Assembly (NCBI RefSeq): GCF_003208055.1
Contig: NZ_QJUE01000002.1
Location: 248,001-312,000 of the forward strand
Length of the DNA: 64,000 nucleotides
Direction of reading: 5' to 3'
From: Prochlorococcus marinus XMU1408
GTDB lineage: Bacteria; Cyanobacteriota; Cyanobacteriia; PCC-6307; Cyanobiaceae
Shown: positions 30,176 to 39,371 of the stretch, piece after piece
Position numbering within the stretch: the first letter of the stretch is position 1
Layout: the number at the start of each line of letters is the position of its first letter
Program-made: the position numbers and the translations under genes
Notes under the pieces: model-generated
The model's input: the letters and a program-made list of their open reading frames with translations, nothing else
Told to the model about the DNA's origin: nothing
The model's database searches: none

Positions 30176-30439
30176 ATGGAAGGATGGAGGCAAAAAAATA
30201 GACCTGAGTGTCTTGAAAAAAGGTATGAGTTTGATTCTTATGAAAAAACAAGGGATTTTCTTGATGACTTAGGGGATTTTTGTGAGAAGGTAAATCGCTT
30301 TCCAGATATAAGTTTTGGTAAAACTTATATAAATATTACAATTAGGCCTTCGGAGAATAAGAAAAAAGAGGAAATATCAAAAGTAGATCATGAGTTCGCA
30401 ATTCAAATAGATAACTTAAATAAAGAAATAAAAAATTAA
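30176..30439 (+). CDS. acRAF: Alpha-carboxysome RuBisCO assembly factor (PCD-like)
   Basis: Small protein of 87 residues of the pterin-carbinolamine-dehydratase-like family found in cso operons; members aid assembly of form IA RuBisCO and do not keep the dehydratase site. Recognised from the opening WRQKNRPECLEKRYEF, SYEKTRDFLDDLGDFCEK and PDISFGKTYINITIRP. After residue 62 the tail is charged and variable. The ATG has no Shine-Dalgarno, and the upstream spacer contains a hairpin. Its last 4 bp overlap the DUF3136-like gene that runs the other way. Confidence 0.9.
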   Translation: MEGWRQKNRPECLEKRYEFDSYEKTRDFLDDLGDFCEKVNRFPDISFGKTYINITIRPSENKKKEEISKVDHEFAIQIDNLNKEIKN

Positions 30440-30666
30440 TTTTCCTCTTTCGGTTGCTCTAGATCCCTTTTTATAAGTGCCATTAGATAAGAAGGAGTTT
30501 TATATCTTCCCGGTAAACAACGATTAAGAGTTTCTAAATGGCTCCAACAAACTGTTCTTTGAATTTGATCGGCTGTTCGCCCTTGTTGTAAAAGCCGCCT
30601 GAGAGCTTTGCAGTAAAGAGGGTAACCAGCCTCTAGTTCGCCAATAGTCAACTTGGCAGTGGCCAT
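30436..30666 (-). CDS. Small conserved protein, DUF3136-like, next to cso operon
   Basis: Protein of 76 residues with a compact, mostly helical fold: MATAKLTIGELEAGYPLYCKAL, LLQQGRTADQIQRTVCW, HLETLNRCLPGRYKTPSYL. I associate this with DUF3136, a short family in marine picocyanobacteria, with no known function. It is tail-to-tail with acRAF, overlapping by 4 bp, a position often conserved at the end of the cso locus. The helical layout with a central turn recalls small DNA-binding proteins but no motif is decisive. Confidence 0.75.
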   Translation of the reverse strand: MATAKLTIGELEAGYPLYCKALRRLLQQGRTADQIQRTVCWSHLETLNRCLPGRYKTPSYLMALIKRDLEQPKEEN

Positions 30667-30703
30667 TGTTTATCGCGAATCAATATTCAATTTAGACAAT
30701 AAA

Positions 30704-30724
30704 GGGGCCACTTAGCAAAGTGGC
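30704..30724 (-). terminator. Terminator-like hairpin after ridA
   Basis: GCCACTT (30707-30713) and AAGTGGC (30718-30724), 4-base loop, followed on the minus strand by CCCTTTATT. It lies just after the ridA stop and before the DUF3136-like start. The T tract is weak. Confidence 0.55.
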
Positions 30725-30730
30725 GGGATT

Positions 30731-31159
30731 CTATTTAGTTATATTGCTGTTTTTTTCTTTGTTTCCTAGCCAGGCAACGCAATCTATCTCGACTTTTCCT
30801 CCTTTAGGAAGATTAGATACTTCAACGCATGCTCTTGCTGGGCTAACTTTATTGTTAAAGATTTCTGAGTAAATTTGATTAACTTTTGCGAAATCACTTA
30901 AGTCGGTCAAATAAATTGTTGTTCTTATTACATTTGAAGTCCCTCCACCAGCAGCTTCAACTACGGCAATTAAATTTTTTAAAACTTGTTTAGTTTCTTT
31001 TTCTATATCCCCATTCCCGATCATTTCACCAGTCTCAGGATCAAGAGCAATTTGTCCTGAGCAATACAACCAATTCTCTATTAGAACAGCTTGACTATAG
31101 GGGCCTACGGGGGCAGGAGCCGATTTTGTTTCGATTGGTTCTAATGCTGAACTGTTCAT
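30731..31159 (-). CDS. ridA: RidA-family reactive enamine/imine deaminase
   Basis: Trimeric YjgF/YER057c/UK114 protein that hydrolyses 2-aminoacrylate and related imines released by pyridoxal-phosphate enzymes, so protecting branched-chain amino-acid enzymes. 142 residues including an N-terminal stretch MNSSALEPIETKSAPAPVGPYSQAV; the family pattern GPYSQAV, CSGQIALDPETGEM, TTIYLTDLSDF and ARACVEVSNLPKGGKVEIDCVA is complete, with the catalytic Arg before ACVEV. Same strand as the gloB gene, 43 bp downstream of it. Confidence 0.95.
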   Translation of the reverse strand: MNSSALEPIETKSAPAPVGPYSQAVLIENWLYCSGQIALDPETGEMIGNGDIEKETKQVLKNLIAVVEAAGGGTSNVIRTTIYLTDLSDFAKVNQIYSEIFNNKVSPARACVEVSNLPKGGKVEIDCVAWLGNKEKNSNITK

Positions 31160-31202
31160 GAATGATTAGGCTTCAGTTAAGAATTTTATACACAATTGGA
31201 AT

Positions 31203-31958
31203 TTAACATTTCCAATTATCTTTGTGTTCTCTAAGCATTGTAAATTCTTTTATATTTTTTGCTCTTACAAATAAATTTGTTTTTCTTTCTTCTGAGATCG
31301 AAGAGGGAAGACTTGTCAGTCCTTTCTTACGTATATTCTGAACTAGCTTCAATCTCTTGATAATAGAAATATCATTATTTTTTAAAGATAAAGCCCATTT
31401 TAAATTGTTTTCTGTATATTCATGTGCTGGGTATATTTTTGTGTTTTTTGGAAGAGAATTAAGTTTATTTAAACTTTCAAACATTTCAGTTGGTGTGCCT
31501 TCTAAAAGACGACCACAACCTGCTCCAAAAAGGGTGTCTCCAGGAAATAATATATTATATTCAGAATTTTCTTTTGATATATAAAAAGCTATATGGTTAT
31601 TAGTATGACCATGTACTTCAATGACTTTTATTTCACTTTCCATTAAATTAAAAATATCATTATCATCAACCGAAAATGTTTGAAATGGTATTCTTTTAAG
31701 CTCCTTTTTAGATGCAATTACCTGTGCATCTGGCCATTTATTAATTAACTCTTTTGTTCCACCAATATGGTCCTCGTGATGATGCGTTTGCAGGATTGCT
31801 TTTAATGATAAGTTGTTGTCTAAAAGCCATTCTTTGACTGGATCAGAAATAGAGGGATCTACTACCACTGCATTGCAATTGTGGACCCATACCCATACGA
31901 TATTGTCCTGCAAGACAGTAATTGGATGAATAGTGAATTCGCTTTTTTTCTCTAACAT
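31203..31958 (-). CDS. gloB: Hydroxyacylglutathione hydrolase (glyoxalase II)
   Basis: Metallo-beta-lactamase-fold enzyme that hydrolyses S-lactoylglutathione to lactate and glutathione, the second step of methylglyoxal detoxification. Metal motif QTHHHEDHIGG (THxHxDH type) near residues 57-67, later His in EVHGHTNNH, Asp in LFPGDTLFGAGCGR and His in IYPAHEYTENN. Length of 251 residues is normal. Divergent from hisG with a 50-bp spacer, so the two probably share an AT-rich promoter region. Confidence 0.95.
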   Translation of the reverse strand: MLEKKSEFTIHPITVLQDNIVWVWVHNCNAVVVDPSISDPVKEWLLDNNLSLKAILQTHHHEDHIGGTKELINKWPDAQVIASKKELKRIPFQTFSVDDNDIFNLMESEIKVIEVHGHTNNHIAFYISKENSEYNILFPGDTLFGAGCGRLLEGTPTEMFESLNKLNSLPKNTKIYPAHEYTENNLKWALSLKNNDISIIKRLKLVQNIRKKGLTSLPSSISEERKTNLFVRAKNIKEFTMLREHKDNWKC

Positions 31959-32008
31959 TTTTCATTTAGGTACTGGAATAGGTAGAGTCCATTTCAATAG
32001 TTTTTGAC

Positions 32009-32671
32009 ATGTTTACTGTTGCATTAGCTAAAGGTGCTTTATTAAAGGAATCAGTCTCAATGTTTTCGAACGTTGGACTTGATTTCTCTTCTGTTTTAGA
32101 AGATAGCAATCGACAACTCATGATACCTTCGGTGTGTGGCAGAGCTAAGGCACTTTTAGTTCGAAATAGTGATGTACCTGTTTACGTTGCTTATGGCCAA
32201 GCTCAATTAGGGATTGTCGGTTTTGATGTTTTGCAAGAGCAGAAATTGAAAGTAGCAAATTTAGTAGATCTGGGCTTTGGAGCTTGTCATATGTCTGTGG
32301 CAGTCAAATCGTGTAGCGGTTATTTAAGTGCTTCTGATTTACCTCCTAACTGTCGAGTAGCCAGCAAGTTTACAAATTGCGCTAAGAATTATTTTGATCA
32401 AATTGATTTGCCTGTCGAATTGGTCCATTTGAGCGGATCTGTTGAGTTAGGTCCTATTACTGGTATGGCTGAAGCAATTGTAGATTTAGTCGCAACTGGT
32501 CGTACTCTTAGAGATAATGGACTCATAGAAATTGAAGAACTTTTCAAATCAACTGCTCGACTTGTAGGGCATCCACTCTCTCTAAGGTTAGATGAAGGTA
32601 CTCTTCAAGACATTATTGATTCAATTCAAACACTATCTCTGATAAAACACTCTCCTGATGGCAAAAAATGA
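32009..32671 (+). CDS. hisG: ATP phosphoribosyltransferase, short form
   Basis: First step of histidine synthesis: joins ATP and PRPP. At 220 residues it is the short HisG type that lacks the C-terminal regulatory domain and needs HisZ (not in this window) for allosteric control. Motifs include [34 protein letters not shown] and the PRPP-binding [17 protein letters not shown]. Its last 14 bp overlap the ABC exporter gene in another frame, so they are co-transcribed, though their functions differ. Confidence 0.96.
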   Translation: MFTVALAKGALLKESVSMFSNVGLDFSSVLEDSNRQLMIPSVCGRAKALLVRNSDVPVYVAYGQAQLGIVGFDVLQEQKLKVANLVDLGFGACHMSVAVKSCSGYLSASDLPPNCRVASKFTNCAKNYFDQIDLPVELVHLSGSVELGPITGMAEAIVDLVATGRTLRDNGLIEIEELFKSTARLVGHPLSLRLDEGTLQDIIDSIQTLSLIKHSPDGKK

Positions 32672-34454
32672 TTTTCGAAGAGTTAAGAAACTTGGAAGGT
32701 ATTTAAAGAAAGAGAATAAACGTTTAATTCTTATACTTTTGATATTAATACCTGTTGCTTTGGCAGGTGCAATCCAACCGCTTCTTGTAGGTCAGGCAAT
32801 TTCTGTTTTAAGAGAGGAAAATACTATATCCTTTTTTGATAACTTATCTAATGAAGTATCAATCAGATTAATAATAGTAATACTATTCATAACAGTATTA
32901 CTAAGGCTTGGATTACAAGGCTTTCAGTCATACAATATACAGGCTGTAGGCCAGAGGCTGACTGCACGAATAAGAAATGATTTGTTTTCTCATTCCATGT
33001 CTTTGTCATTGCGTTTCCATGACAAAATGCCTGTTGGTAAATTACTCACGAGATTAACTAGTGATGTAGACGCATTATCAGAAGTTTTTGGAAGTGGGGC
33101 TGTTGGTGTTTTAGCTGATTTTGTAAGTCTAATAGTTATATCTATAACTATGATTTTAATTGAATGGAGATTAGGTTTATTGCTTTTAATTATCCAAATC
33201 CCTGTTACTTTGTTTATTCTTTGGTTGCAAAAACGTTATCGTAAACAAAATTATAAAGTGAGAGAAGAACTATCTCAGTTAAATGCAAATTTTCAGGAAA
33301 ATCTTCAAGGACTAGAAGTAGTTCAAATGTTTAGAAGACAAACATTAAATGGTCAAAATTTTTTCAAAACTGGAACTAATTATAAAGATGCTGTAAATGG
33401 AACTATTTTTTATGACAGTAGTATCTCTGCTTTTATTGAATGGGTCTCCTTGGCTGCAGTTGCTTTAGTTATTTCTCTGGGAGGCTATATGGTTACAGCT
33501 GGTGCTATGGGATTAGGAACTCTCACAACATTTATTTTGTATTCCCAAAGATTATTTGAACCTTTAAGGCAACTAGCAGAACGATTTACGCAAATACAGG
33601 GAGGGTTAACAGCAGTCGAGAGAATAAGTGAATTACTTGAGAAAAAAATTGAGATTTATGATCAAATTCCCCAGGAAGTTAAAAATAAAAAGATATCAAA
33701 TTCAATCAAAAATACTTTGGGTGAAGTTATATTTGAAAATGTAAGTTTTTTCTATAGAGAAGACGAACCAATAATCAACGATTTAAGTTTTACAATTAAA
33801 CAAGGTGAACACGTTGCTTTGGTTGGCCCAACTGGATCAGGAAAGACTACTTTAATTAGATTATTATGCAGATTATATGAACCTCAAAAAGGAAATATAT
33901 ATATTGATGGTCAAAATATTAAATATATTTCTCTTGAGTCATTGAGAAAACAGCTTGGAGTTGTTCTTCAAGATACTTTTCTTTTTAGTGGTAATGTTGC
34001 AGATAATCTTCGTTTAGATTCTTCGGTAGATGATCAACGCTTAAAAGGCATATGCAGTGAATTAGGACTTGATAATTTATTGAGTAAATTGCCGAATGGA
34101 TTAGATACTTATATTAGAGAAAGGGGAGGTAATCTTTCTTCGGGAGAGAGGCAACTTTTATCTATTGCTCGAGTGGCGATACGAGATCCAAAAGTATTAA
34201 TTATGGATGAAGCAACTGCTTTTATGGATCCATCTACAGAGGCGACTTTACAACGAGATCTTGATAGATTATTGGAGAAAAGGACTGCGCTTGTTATTGC
34301 CCATAGATTAGCAACAATTGAATCCTCAGATCGAATACTCGTTATGAGAAAAGGAAGGCTTATTGAGCAGGGCACTCATAAGGAATTAAGGTCTCAAGGT
34401 GGACTGTATTCTCAACTGGCGGATTTACAAGAAAAAGGACTCACAACAATCTAG
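32658..34454 (+). CDS. ABC-type multidrug/lipid exporter, fused TMD-NBD half-transporter
   Basis: Works as a homodimer or heterodimer in the membrane. Residues about 1-330 hold six transmembrane helices; the nucleotide-binding domain has Walker [11 protein letters not shown] near residue 390, Q-loop [10 protein letters not shown], signature NLSSGERQ near 495, Walker B VLIMDEAT and the H-loop IAHRLATI. Length 598 fits the MsbA/BmrA family; candidates for the cargo are lipids or peptides, not decidable here. Starts within the end of hisG and is followed after 14 bp by an acetyltransferase gene. Confidence 0.93.
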   Translation: MAKNDFRRVKKLGRYLKKENKRLILILLILIPVALAGAIQPLLVGQAISVLREENTISFFDNLSNEVSIRLIIVILFITVLLRLGLQGFQSYNIQAVGQRLTARIRNDLFSHSMSLSLRFHDKMPVGKLLTRLTSDVDALSEVFGSGAVGVLADFVSLIVISITMILIEWRLGLLLLIIQIPVTLFILWLQKRYRKQNYKVREELSQLNANFQENLQGLEVVQMFRRQTLNGQNFFKTGTNYKDAVNGTIFYDSSISAFIEWVSLAAVALVISLGGYMVTAGAMGLGTLTTFILYSQRLFEPLRQLAERFTQIQGGLTAVERISELLEKKIEIYDQIPQEVKNKKISNSIKNTLGEVIFENVSFFYREDEPIINDLSFTIKQGEHVALVGPTGSGKTTLIRLLCRLYEPQKGNIYIDGQNIKYISLESLRKQLGVVLQDTFLFSGNVADNLRLDSSVDDQRLKGICSELGLDNLLSKLPNGLDTYIRERGGNLSSGERQLLSIARVAIRDPKVLIMDEATAFMDPSTEATLQRDLDRLLEKRTALVIAHRLATIESSDRILVMRKGRLIEQGTHKELRSQGGLYSQLADLQEKGLTTI

Positions 34455-34468
34455 TTATTATTAATTTT

Positions 34469-35011
34469 ATGATTAATTTTGGATCTAATAAACTAGGAAT
34501 GCAAAGTGGGAGAAATCAAAATATTCTTCCGGATGAAATTTTAAAAAATTTATATGGTAATCAGGCGCTTCAATATATTAATAAAAACAATTCAACACCT
34601 TTTATTTTTAGTGATTCAAAATCTTTTGATTTAATTGAACTTGAGCAACTTCTTCAAGCAGTTGGCTGGGGGAGAAGACCACTAAGGAGGGTTAAAAGAG
34701 CCCTTGACAATAGCTTGATTAAAGTTGGTTTATGGCAACATGATCCTAAATTTCCAAGATTAATAGGATTCGCAAGATGCACTGGCGACGGGTTTATTGA
34801 TGCAACGATTTGGGATGTGGCTATTAACCCTGTCTATCAAGGTTATGGTTTAGGAAAACAACTTATGTCATATTTAATGAGAAGCTTAAAAAGAGAAGGT
34901 ATTACTAGAGTAACTTTGTTTGCTGATTCTGATGTTGTTACTTTTTATAAAAGACAAGGCTGGAATTTAGAGCCGAAAGGTAATAAATGTGCTTTTTGGT
35001 ATTCAAATTGA
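34469..35011 (+). CDS. GNAT-family N-acetyltransferase
   Basis: Protein of 180 residues with a GNAT fold in the second half: acetyl-CoA-binding motif A in VAINPVYQGYGLGKQLMSYLM near residues 116-136 and the C-terminal FADSDVVTFYKRQGWNLEP. The first 55 or so residues are variable. The family in cyanobacteria and plastids resembles GNAT enzymes that acetylate proteins or small molecules; the substrate is unknown. Probably the third gene of the hisG unit, ending 24 bp before a convergent gene. Confidence 0.9.
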   Translation: MINFGSNKLGMQSGRNQNILPDEILKNLYGNQALQYINKNNSTPFIFSDSKSFDLIELEQLLQAVGWGRRPLRRVKRALDNSLIKVGLWQHDPKFPRLIGFARCTGDGFIDATIWDVAINPVYQGYGLGKQLMSYLMRSLKREGITRVTLFADSDVVTFYKRQGWNLEPKGNKCAFWYSN

Positions 35012-35034
35012 TTCGTTAATTTATCGTTTCTAAA

Positions 35035-35739
35035 TTATGAATAATATTCTTCCGATAATCTATCATTGTTATAACCTTGCCTCCACTTTTTTCTTAATTT
35101 TGAGTTTTTAACTGCACGTTTAATAATATTAGATTTAGCCCATTTTTTATCATCTGTATATAGATTTTCTCTAATACGCTTCACTTCATTTGTTTTGGTC
35201 ACCCTTGTGATCAAATCTAGATCTTCCATTATTTTTAAGCAAGAGAAACCTCCTGAATGGTAATAAAGATCTTTGTGTATTAGTAAGCCTTGATCGCCGT
35301 AAGGCTTCTGTAGGAAAAAACTTCTAAGTGCTACTGCTAATTCTAGTACTCTGAACTCTAAATTATTATTTTTAATCTTAAAGTCAAAATACCATGCAAA
35401 ATCTTTTGATTTTTTGTTCATAATTATCTTTAGTACACTCTTTTCCCAACCTGGATCTAATCTGCTATCAGCATGGAGAAATAAAAGCCAATCTCTTCTT
35501 GCTTTTGAAGCTCCTAAACTTAGTTGATAACCTCGGTTTTTTTCAAGGCTTTCAATAACATTTACTCTATGTATTTGTGCTATCGAAATAGTTAAATCTG
35601 TACTCCCTCCATCAACAATGATTAAGTCAGAATTAGAGCGCAATGAATTTAGATCTGCGAAGAGTAGAGGTAGATGACTTGCTTCATTTAAAGTTGGTAT
35701 GATGATACTGATAGTTGAAAACTTTTGTGATTTAACCAT
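35035..35739 (-). CDS. Family 2 glycosyltransferase, rSAM/selenodomain-associated transferase 2 type
   Basis: GT-A-fold transferase of 234 residues: N-terminal ISIIIPTLNEASHLP, nucleotide-binding IIVDGGSTDLT, and the DXD-like LLFLHADSRLDPGW, then EDLDLITRVTKTNEVKRI. This subgroup is commonly found fused to or next to a DUF2064 nucleotidyltransferase-like gene, as here, and was named after its link to radical-SAM/selenoprotein clusters in other bacteria; none is seen in this window. Starts within the end of the upstream gene (52-bp overlap), so the pair is translationally coupled. Acceptor unknown. Confidence 0.88.
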   Translation of the reverse strand: MVKSQKFSTISIIIPTLNEASHLPLLFADLNSLRSNSDLIIVDGGSTDLTISIAQIHRVNVIESLEKNRGYQLSLGASKARRDWLLFLHADSRLDPGWEKSVLKIIMNKKSKDFAWYFDFKIKNNNLEFRVLELAVALRSFFLQKPYGDQGLLIHKDLYYHSGGFSCLKIMEDLDLITRVTKTNEVKRIRENLYTDDKKWAKSNIIKRAVKNSKLRKKWRQGYNNDRLSEEYYS

Positions 35740-36452
35740 GGCGATAAATCGATAACACTATCCAAATCATTCTTGGTTTGAAGTAGTTGATAATTAACTT
35801 GATTTAAGGATGCTAATTGAATTGTTTTTTTAAGAACTTCATTAGTGCCCCAACTTATACCAGAGAATGGCCATGCACATATAGGATTTAAAAGTTTATT
35901 TGATAATCCTATAAGCCAGTAACCTCCATCATGGGAGGGACCTAAAACCATTTCTTTATGATTAAGTATTTGTATTGCTTCAATTAAGTCTAAATGAGAT
36001 ATGGTCGGCAAATCAGTCCCAATGAGTAGGATTGGGTTTGGAATTTGATAAGAATTATTTTTTTCGGCATAAGTCTTCAAAAACTGTCTTTTCATTTTTG
36101 TTCCTAAATTGCCAGGCCCTTGAGTCACGATTGTTTTGATTTCATTTTTTAGCGCCCATTTCTTAGCAGCTTGAATACCAATTCCATCGATGGCGACTTT
36201 TACATCTGCAAGACCTTCCTTTTGTAACTCGTTGGCTACATTAATTGTATGACTTGTTAATTTTTTTTGGATCTTTGCTGCTTTAAGCGCACCTATTTCC
36301 TCTGATAAGCGACTCTTACATCGATAGACAGCGTGCCACCTAGTCATTAAAACTATGGTTGGTTTGCATTTTTGTAGGAATTTAGTTGTCTTTGATTTTT
36401 GTATTTGTACTTGATGCTGATGATTCATAATTATTAATTTCTTAAACTTCAT
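35688..36452 (-). CDS. DUF2064 / rSAM-selenodomain-associated transferase 1 (nucleotidyltransferase-like)
   Basis: CobY/MobA-like nucleotidyltransferase fold of about 254 residues. Motifs: VLMTRWHAVYRCKSRLSEEIG near residues 35-55 (sugar-nucleotide loop with many basic residues), ILLIGTDLPTISHLDLIEAI (metal-binding Asp) and LGPSHDGGYWLIGLS. ATG 36452 is taken as the start, though a later Met is possible. Partner of the GT2 gene it overlaps by 52 bp; a two-step pathway in which this makes a nucleotide-activated sugar for the GT2 is plausible but unproven. Confidence 0.88.
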   Translation of the reverse strand: MKFKKLIIMNHQHQVQIQKSKTTKFLQKCKPTIVLMTRWHAVYRCKSRLSEEIGALKAAKIQKKLTSHTINVANELQKEGLADVKVAIDGIGIQAAKKWALKNEIKTIVTQGPGNLGTKMKRQFLKTYAEKNNSYQIPNPILLIGTDLPTISHLDLIEAIQILNHKEMVLGPSHDGGYWLIGLSNKLLNPICAWPFSGISWGTNEVLKKTIQLASLNQVNYQLLQTKNDLDSVIDLSPWLNHKSFQLSVSSYQL

Positions 36453-36650
36453 ATATTGAAGGTTAAGTTACTATTTATTGCTTCTGATTAATTTATGTTC
36501 TGAAAAAAATAAATCTATATTCGCTGCTATTTGTCTAATCCATAGCTGAGATTGCTTTTTGGAGGTTTACGATTCAATTTTTACAACTGGATTCCCAAAT
36601 TTAATAATGACTGATTAGAGTTTTTGGCTAAAATCATATTCCATTAGGTG

Positions 36651-38054
36651 ATGCCGGTGCCAACTCGGAATGAGCTATGGATGAAGGTGCAGCAATTACT
36701 GCAAAAGAATTTAAGTAAGCCTTCATATGAAACATGGATACGTCCCGCTGAATTCTTTGATTTCAAAGATGGTTGCTTGACTTTGGTTGCTCCAAATAGT
36801 TTTTCAAGTGATTGGTTAAGGAAAAATTATTCTCAGACAATTGAAGAGATTGCAACAGAGATATTTGGGCATCAAGTTAAAGTGTACATAAAAGTTAAAG
36901 ATGAGTTTTCATTAAACAAAAGCAATAAGAAAAAAACTTTTTCAGGTGTAGCTCAAAATAATTCGATTTCAGTTGGAGAAAGTTCAGATGGTAAATCCAA
37001 GCAAGCTCCGGTAAAAAAATTTTTACCTAGTTTGAATCTCCGATATGTTTTTAATAGATTTGTTGTAGGCCCTAATAGTCGGATGGCTCACGCTGCAGCA
37101 ATGGCAGTTGCCGAGTCGCCTGGTCGAGAGTTTAATCCTTTATTTATTTGTGGAGGGGTTGGTTTAGGTAAAACACATCTTATGCAATCTATAGGTCATT
37201 ATCGATTGGAAATTGATCCAAAAGCTAAGGTTGCATATGTTTCTACTGAGACTTTTACTAATGATTTAATAGTTGCGATAAGAAAAGATGGAATGCAAGC
37301 TTTTAGGAACAGGTATAGAGAAGCTGACTTGATATTGGTTGATGATATTCAATTTATAGAAGGAAAAGAATATACACAGGAGGAATTCTTTCATACTTTT
37401 AATGCTTTGCATGAGGCTGGGAGACAAATTGTTCTCACAAGCGATAGGCCTCCAAGTCAAATACCTCGATTGCAAGAACGATTGATTTCAAGATTTTCAA
37501 TGGGACTGATCGCAGATATACAAGCGCCTGATTTGGAGACAAGAATGGCAATATTGCAAAAAAAAGCTGAGCATGAAAGGATGCGTTTACCAAGAGATTT
37601 GATTCAGTTTATAGCTGGAAGATTTACATCTAATATAAGAGAGTTAGAGGGAGCATTTACTCGCGCAGTTGCATTCGCTTCAATAACAGGGTTGCCAATG
37701 ACAGTTGAATCAGTTGCACCTATGCTTGATCCTACTGGACAAGGGGTTGAGGTCAGACCTAAGCAAGTAATGGAAAAGGTGGCTGAGGTCTTTGGTGTCA
37801 CTGAGGAGGAAATGTGTAGTACAAGTAGACGTAGACCTGTAAGTCAAGCAAGGCAGGTCGGTATGTACCTCATGCGGCAGGGCACAGATTTAAGTCTACC
37901 TCGCATTGGTGAATCCTTTGGAGGGAAAGATCACACAACAGTTATGTATGCAATTGAGCAGGTAGAAAAGAAATTATCAAGTGAGCCACAATTAGCAAGT
38001 CAAGTTCAAAAAGTAAAGGATCTCCTTCAAATCGATTCAAGAAAACGTCGTTGA
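36651..38054 (+). CDS. dnaA: Chromosomal replication initiator protein DnaA
   Basis: ATP-dependent origin-opening protein. Domain I about 1-85, linker about 86-120, AAA+ domain with Walker [15 protein letters not shown], Walker [14 protein letters not shown] and sensor 2 region, and the C-terminal DNA-binding domain with the family signature [14 protein letters not shown] near the end. Start: ATG 36651 ([10 protein letters not shown]); GTG 36648 and GTG 36657 are also possible and there is no good Shine-Dalgarno. About 467 residues. No cluster of DnaA boxes was seen upstream, in line with picocyanobacteria where dnaA is away from the origin. Confidence 0.97.
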   Translation: MPVPTRNELWMKVQQLLQKNLSKPSYETWIRPAEFFDFKDGCLTLVAPNSFSSDWLRKNYSQTIEEIATEIFGHQVKVYIKVKDEFSLNKSNKKKTFSGVAQNNSISVGESSDGKSKQAPVKKFLPSLNLRYVFNRFVVGPNSRMAHAAAMAVAESPGREFNPLFICGGVGLGKTHLMQSIGHYRLEIDPKAKVAYVSTETFTNDLIVAIRKDGMQAFRNRYREADLILVDDIQFIEGKEYTQEEFFHTFNALHEAGRQIVLTSDRPPSQIPRLQERLISRFSMGLIADIQAPDLETRMAILQKKAEHERMRLPRDLIQFIAGRFTSNIRELEGAFTRAVAFASITGLPMTVESVAPMLDPTGQGVEVRPKQVMEKVAEVFGVTEEEMCSTSRRRPVSQARQVGMYLMRQGTDLSLPRIGESFGGKDHTTVMYAIEQVEKKLSSEPQLASQVQKVKDLLQIDSRKRR

Positions 38055-38088
38055 ATTTAAGTATAGATATTTATAAGAATTTAGACTC

Positions 38089-39330
38089 TTAACTAAAATG
38101 TATAGGGTTTTGATCTAGCCTATTTCTTGTAGGTATTTCAGGTCCTAGATCACTACCATCAATATTCGCTGTGCGTTCAATAGCTTGTCGAAATAATCTT
38201 GCTGATAATAAAGGCATATCTCTTGGAACTGAAATTCTATCTCGAAGGTAACGTAATGCAGAAGCACTATTCTTCTCTGGACGGCAATCTTTTTTTGTAA
38301 TCATAGAAGTTAAGGCTGCTCTCAATGGTTGATCAAATAATTTATTCTTCATTGGGCTAACATCAATGATTCTCTCTTTGTGTTTAATAACTCTTTCTAA
38401 AGCTAATGCTTCAAATTGTTGTTCCGATTTTCGATCAACTTTGAAATCTACTAACTCTAATTGTCCTAATCCAGACCCCGTATCAATTTTTTTTGCAAAT
38501 AATTGTTGGTTTGCATTTGAATAATTAAAGCAACCTCCCATTTGAGGAGGTAAATCATGAGCATGTGTGTGAAAATCACCTTGAGTTCCTCTATATTCAT
38601 CAAGTTTTTCAAGATTTTTAAGCCATGCATTTATAAAAGGGTGCTCTTCTCTAAGTGAATATCCTTTGTAGTAAGCCAATGAGGCATTCATTCTTTCAAC
38701 ATATGGAATAAAAATTACATCTGCTGATCCAGGCTTTTCACCATTTTTTGTTGGGATTGGTGTGAGCCATCCTGAAGCATTTTTTTCTATTTCTTTTTCA
38801 AATTTTTTGGCAACATTTTTGAAATTCTCTTTCTTTTGTTCTTCTTGGGCTTGGAAAAGAGAGTTGCGACATAACCAGTTACACCATGATGAAAATAGTT
38901 CTCTTTCTAGTCTCCTAAGCTCTAAGACGTTCTTCTCATTTAGAGATTGACCTAAAGGACCATAAATTTCTTCTAACACAAATAGTATCTCATCACTTTC
39001 TGTGATTACATGATTTTCAATTTCTATGGCAGGGAGCATTCCAGAGGGTACTTTTTTTAAATACCATTTTTCCTTTTCTCCGTAGCAATGCATTGTGACT
39101 TTTTTAATCCGGTAAGGAATTTTTTTAAGCTCTAACCAAATCCAAACTTTTTGGCAATAAGGACACCAAGCATGATTGTCTCTGTAAAGAGTAACAATTG
39201 CTTCGGACTTATTTTTATTAAAAAGACGAAGTGAGGAATATGGGTTATTTAACCCATTGATTAGATCAATAGGTTCAGCTTTATATATTGCTAATTCTTC
39301 CCAACTCATTGCATTTCTGGTTGGATTCAT
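38089..39330 (-). CDS. Glutathione S-transferase-like protein with extra C-terminal domain
   Basis: Residues about 45-130 form a thioredoxin-fold GST N-terminal domain with the glutaredoxin-type site HAWCPYCQKVW, and about 150-285 a helical GST C-terminal domain. Residues 290-413 are an additional segment rich in charged residues (SALRYLRDRISVPRDMPLLSARLFRQA) shared with cyanobacterial and plastid relatives. Function unknown: glutathione-dependent reduction or chloroplast-type redox work. It is divergent from gor by 41 bp, which suits a shared thiol-redox role. Confidence 0.88.
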   Translation of the reverse strand: MNPTRNAMSWEELAIYKAEPIDLINGLNNPYSSLRLFNKNKSEAIVTLYRDNHAWCPYCQKVWIWLELKKIPYRIKKVTMHCYGEKEKWYLKKVPSGMLPAIEIENHVITESDEILFVLEEIYGPLGQSLNEKNVLELRRLERELFSSWCNWLCRNSLFQAQEEQKKENFKNVAKKFEKEIEKNASGWLTPIPTKNGEKPGSADVIFIPYVERMNASLAYYKGYSLREEHPFINAWLKNLEKLDEYRGTQGDFHTHAHDLPPQMGGCFNYSNANQQLFAKKIDTGSGLGQLELVDFKVDRKSEQQFEALALERVIKHKERIIDVSPMKNKLFDQPLRAALTSMITKKDCRPEKNSASALRYLRDRISVPRDMPLLSARLFRQAIERTANIDGSDLGPEIPTRNRLDQNPIHFS

Positions 39331-39371
39331 TTATTTCAACGAGAATAGAGAAATAATACTAGGTTGCAAAA

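Noticed and set aside
36453-36650. Possible replication origin near dnaA
   Set aside because: No cluster of DnaA boxes or AT-rich unwinding repeats was seen in the spacer, and dnaA is not at the origin in picocyanobacteria as far as known.
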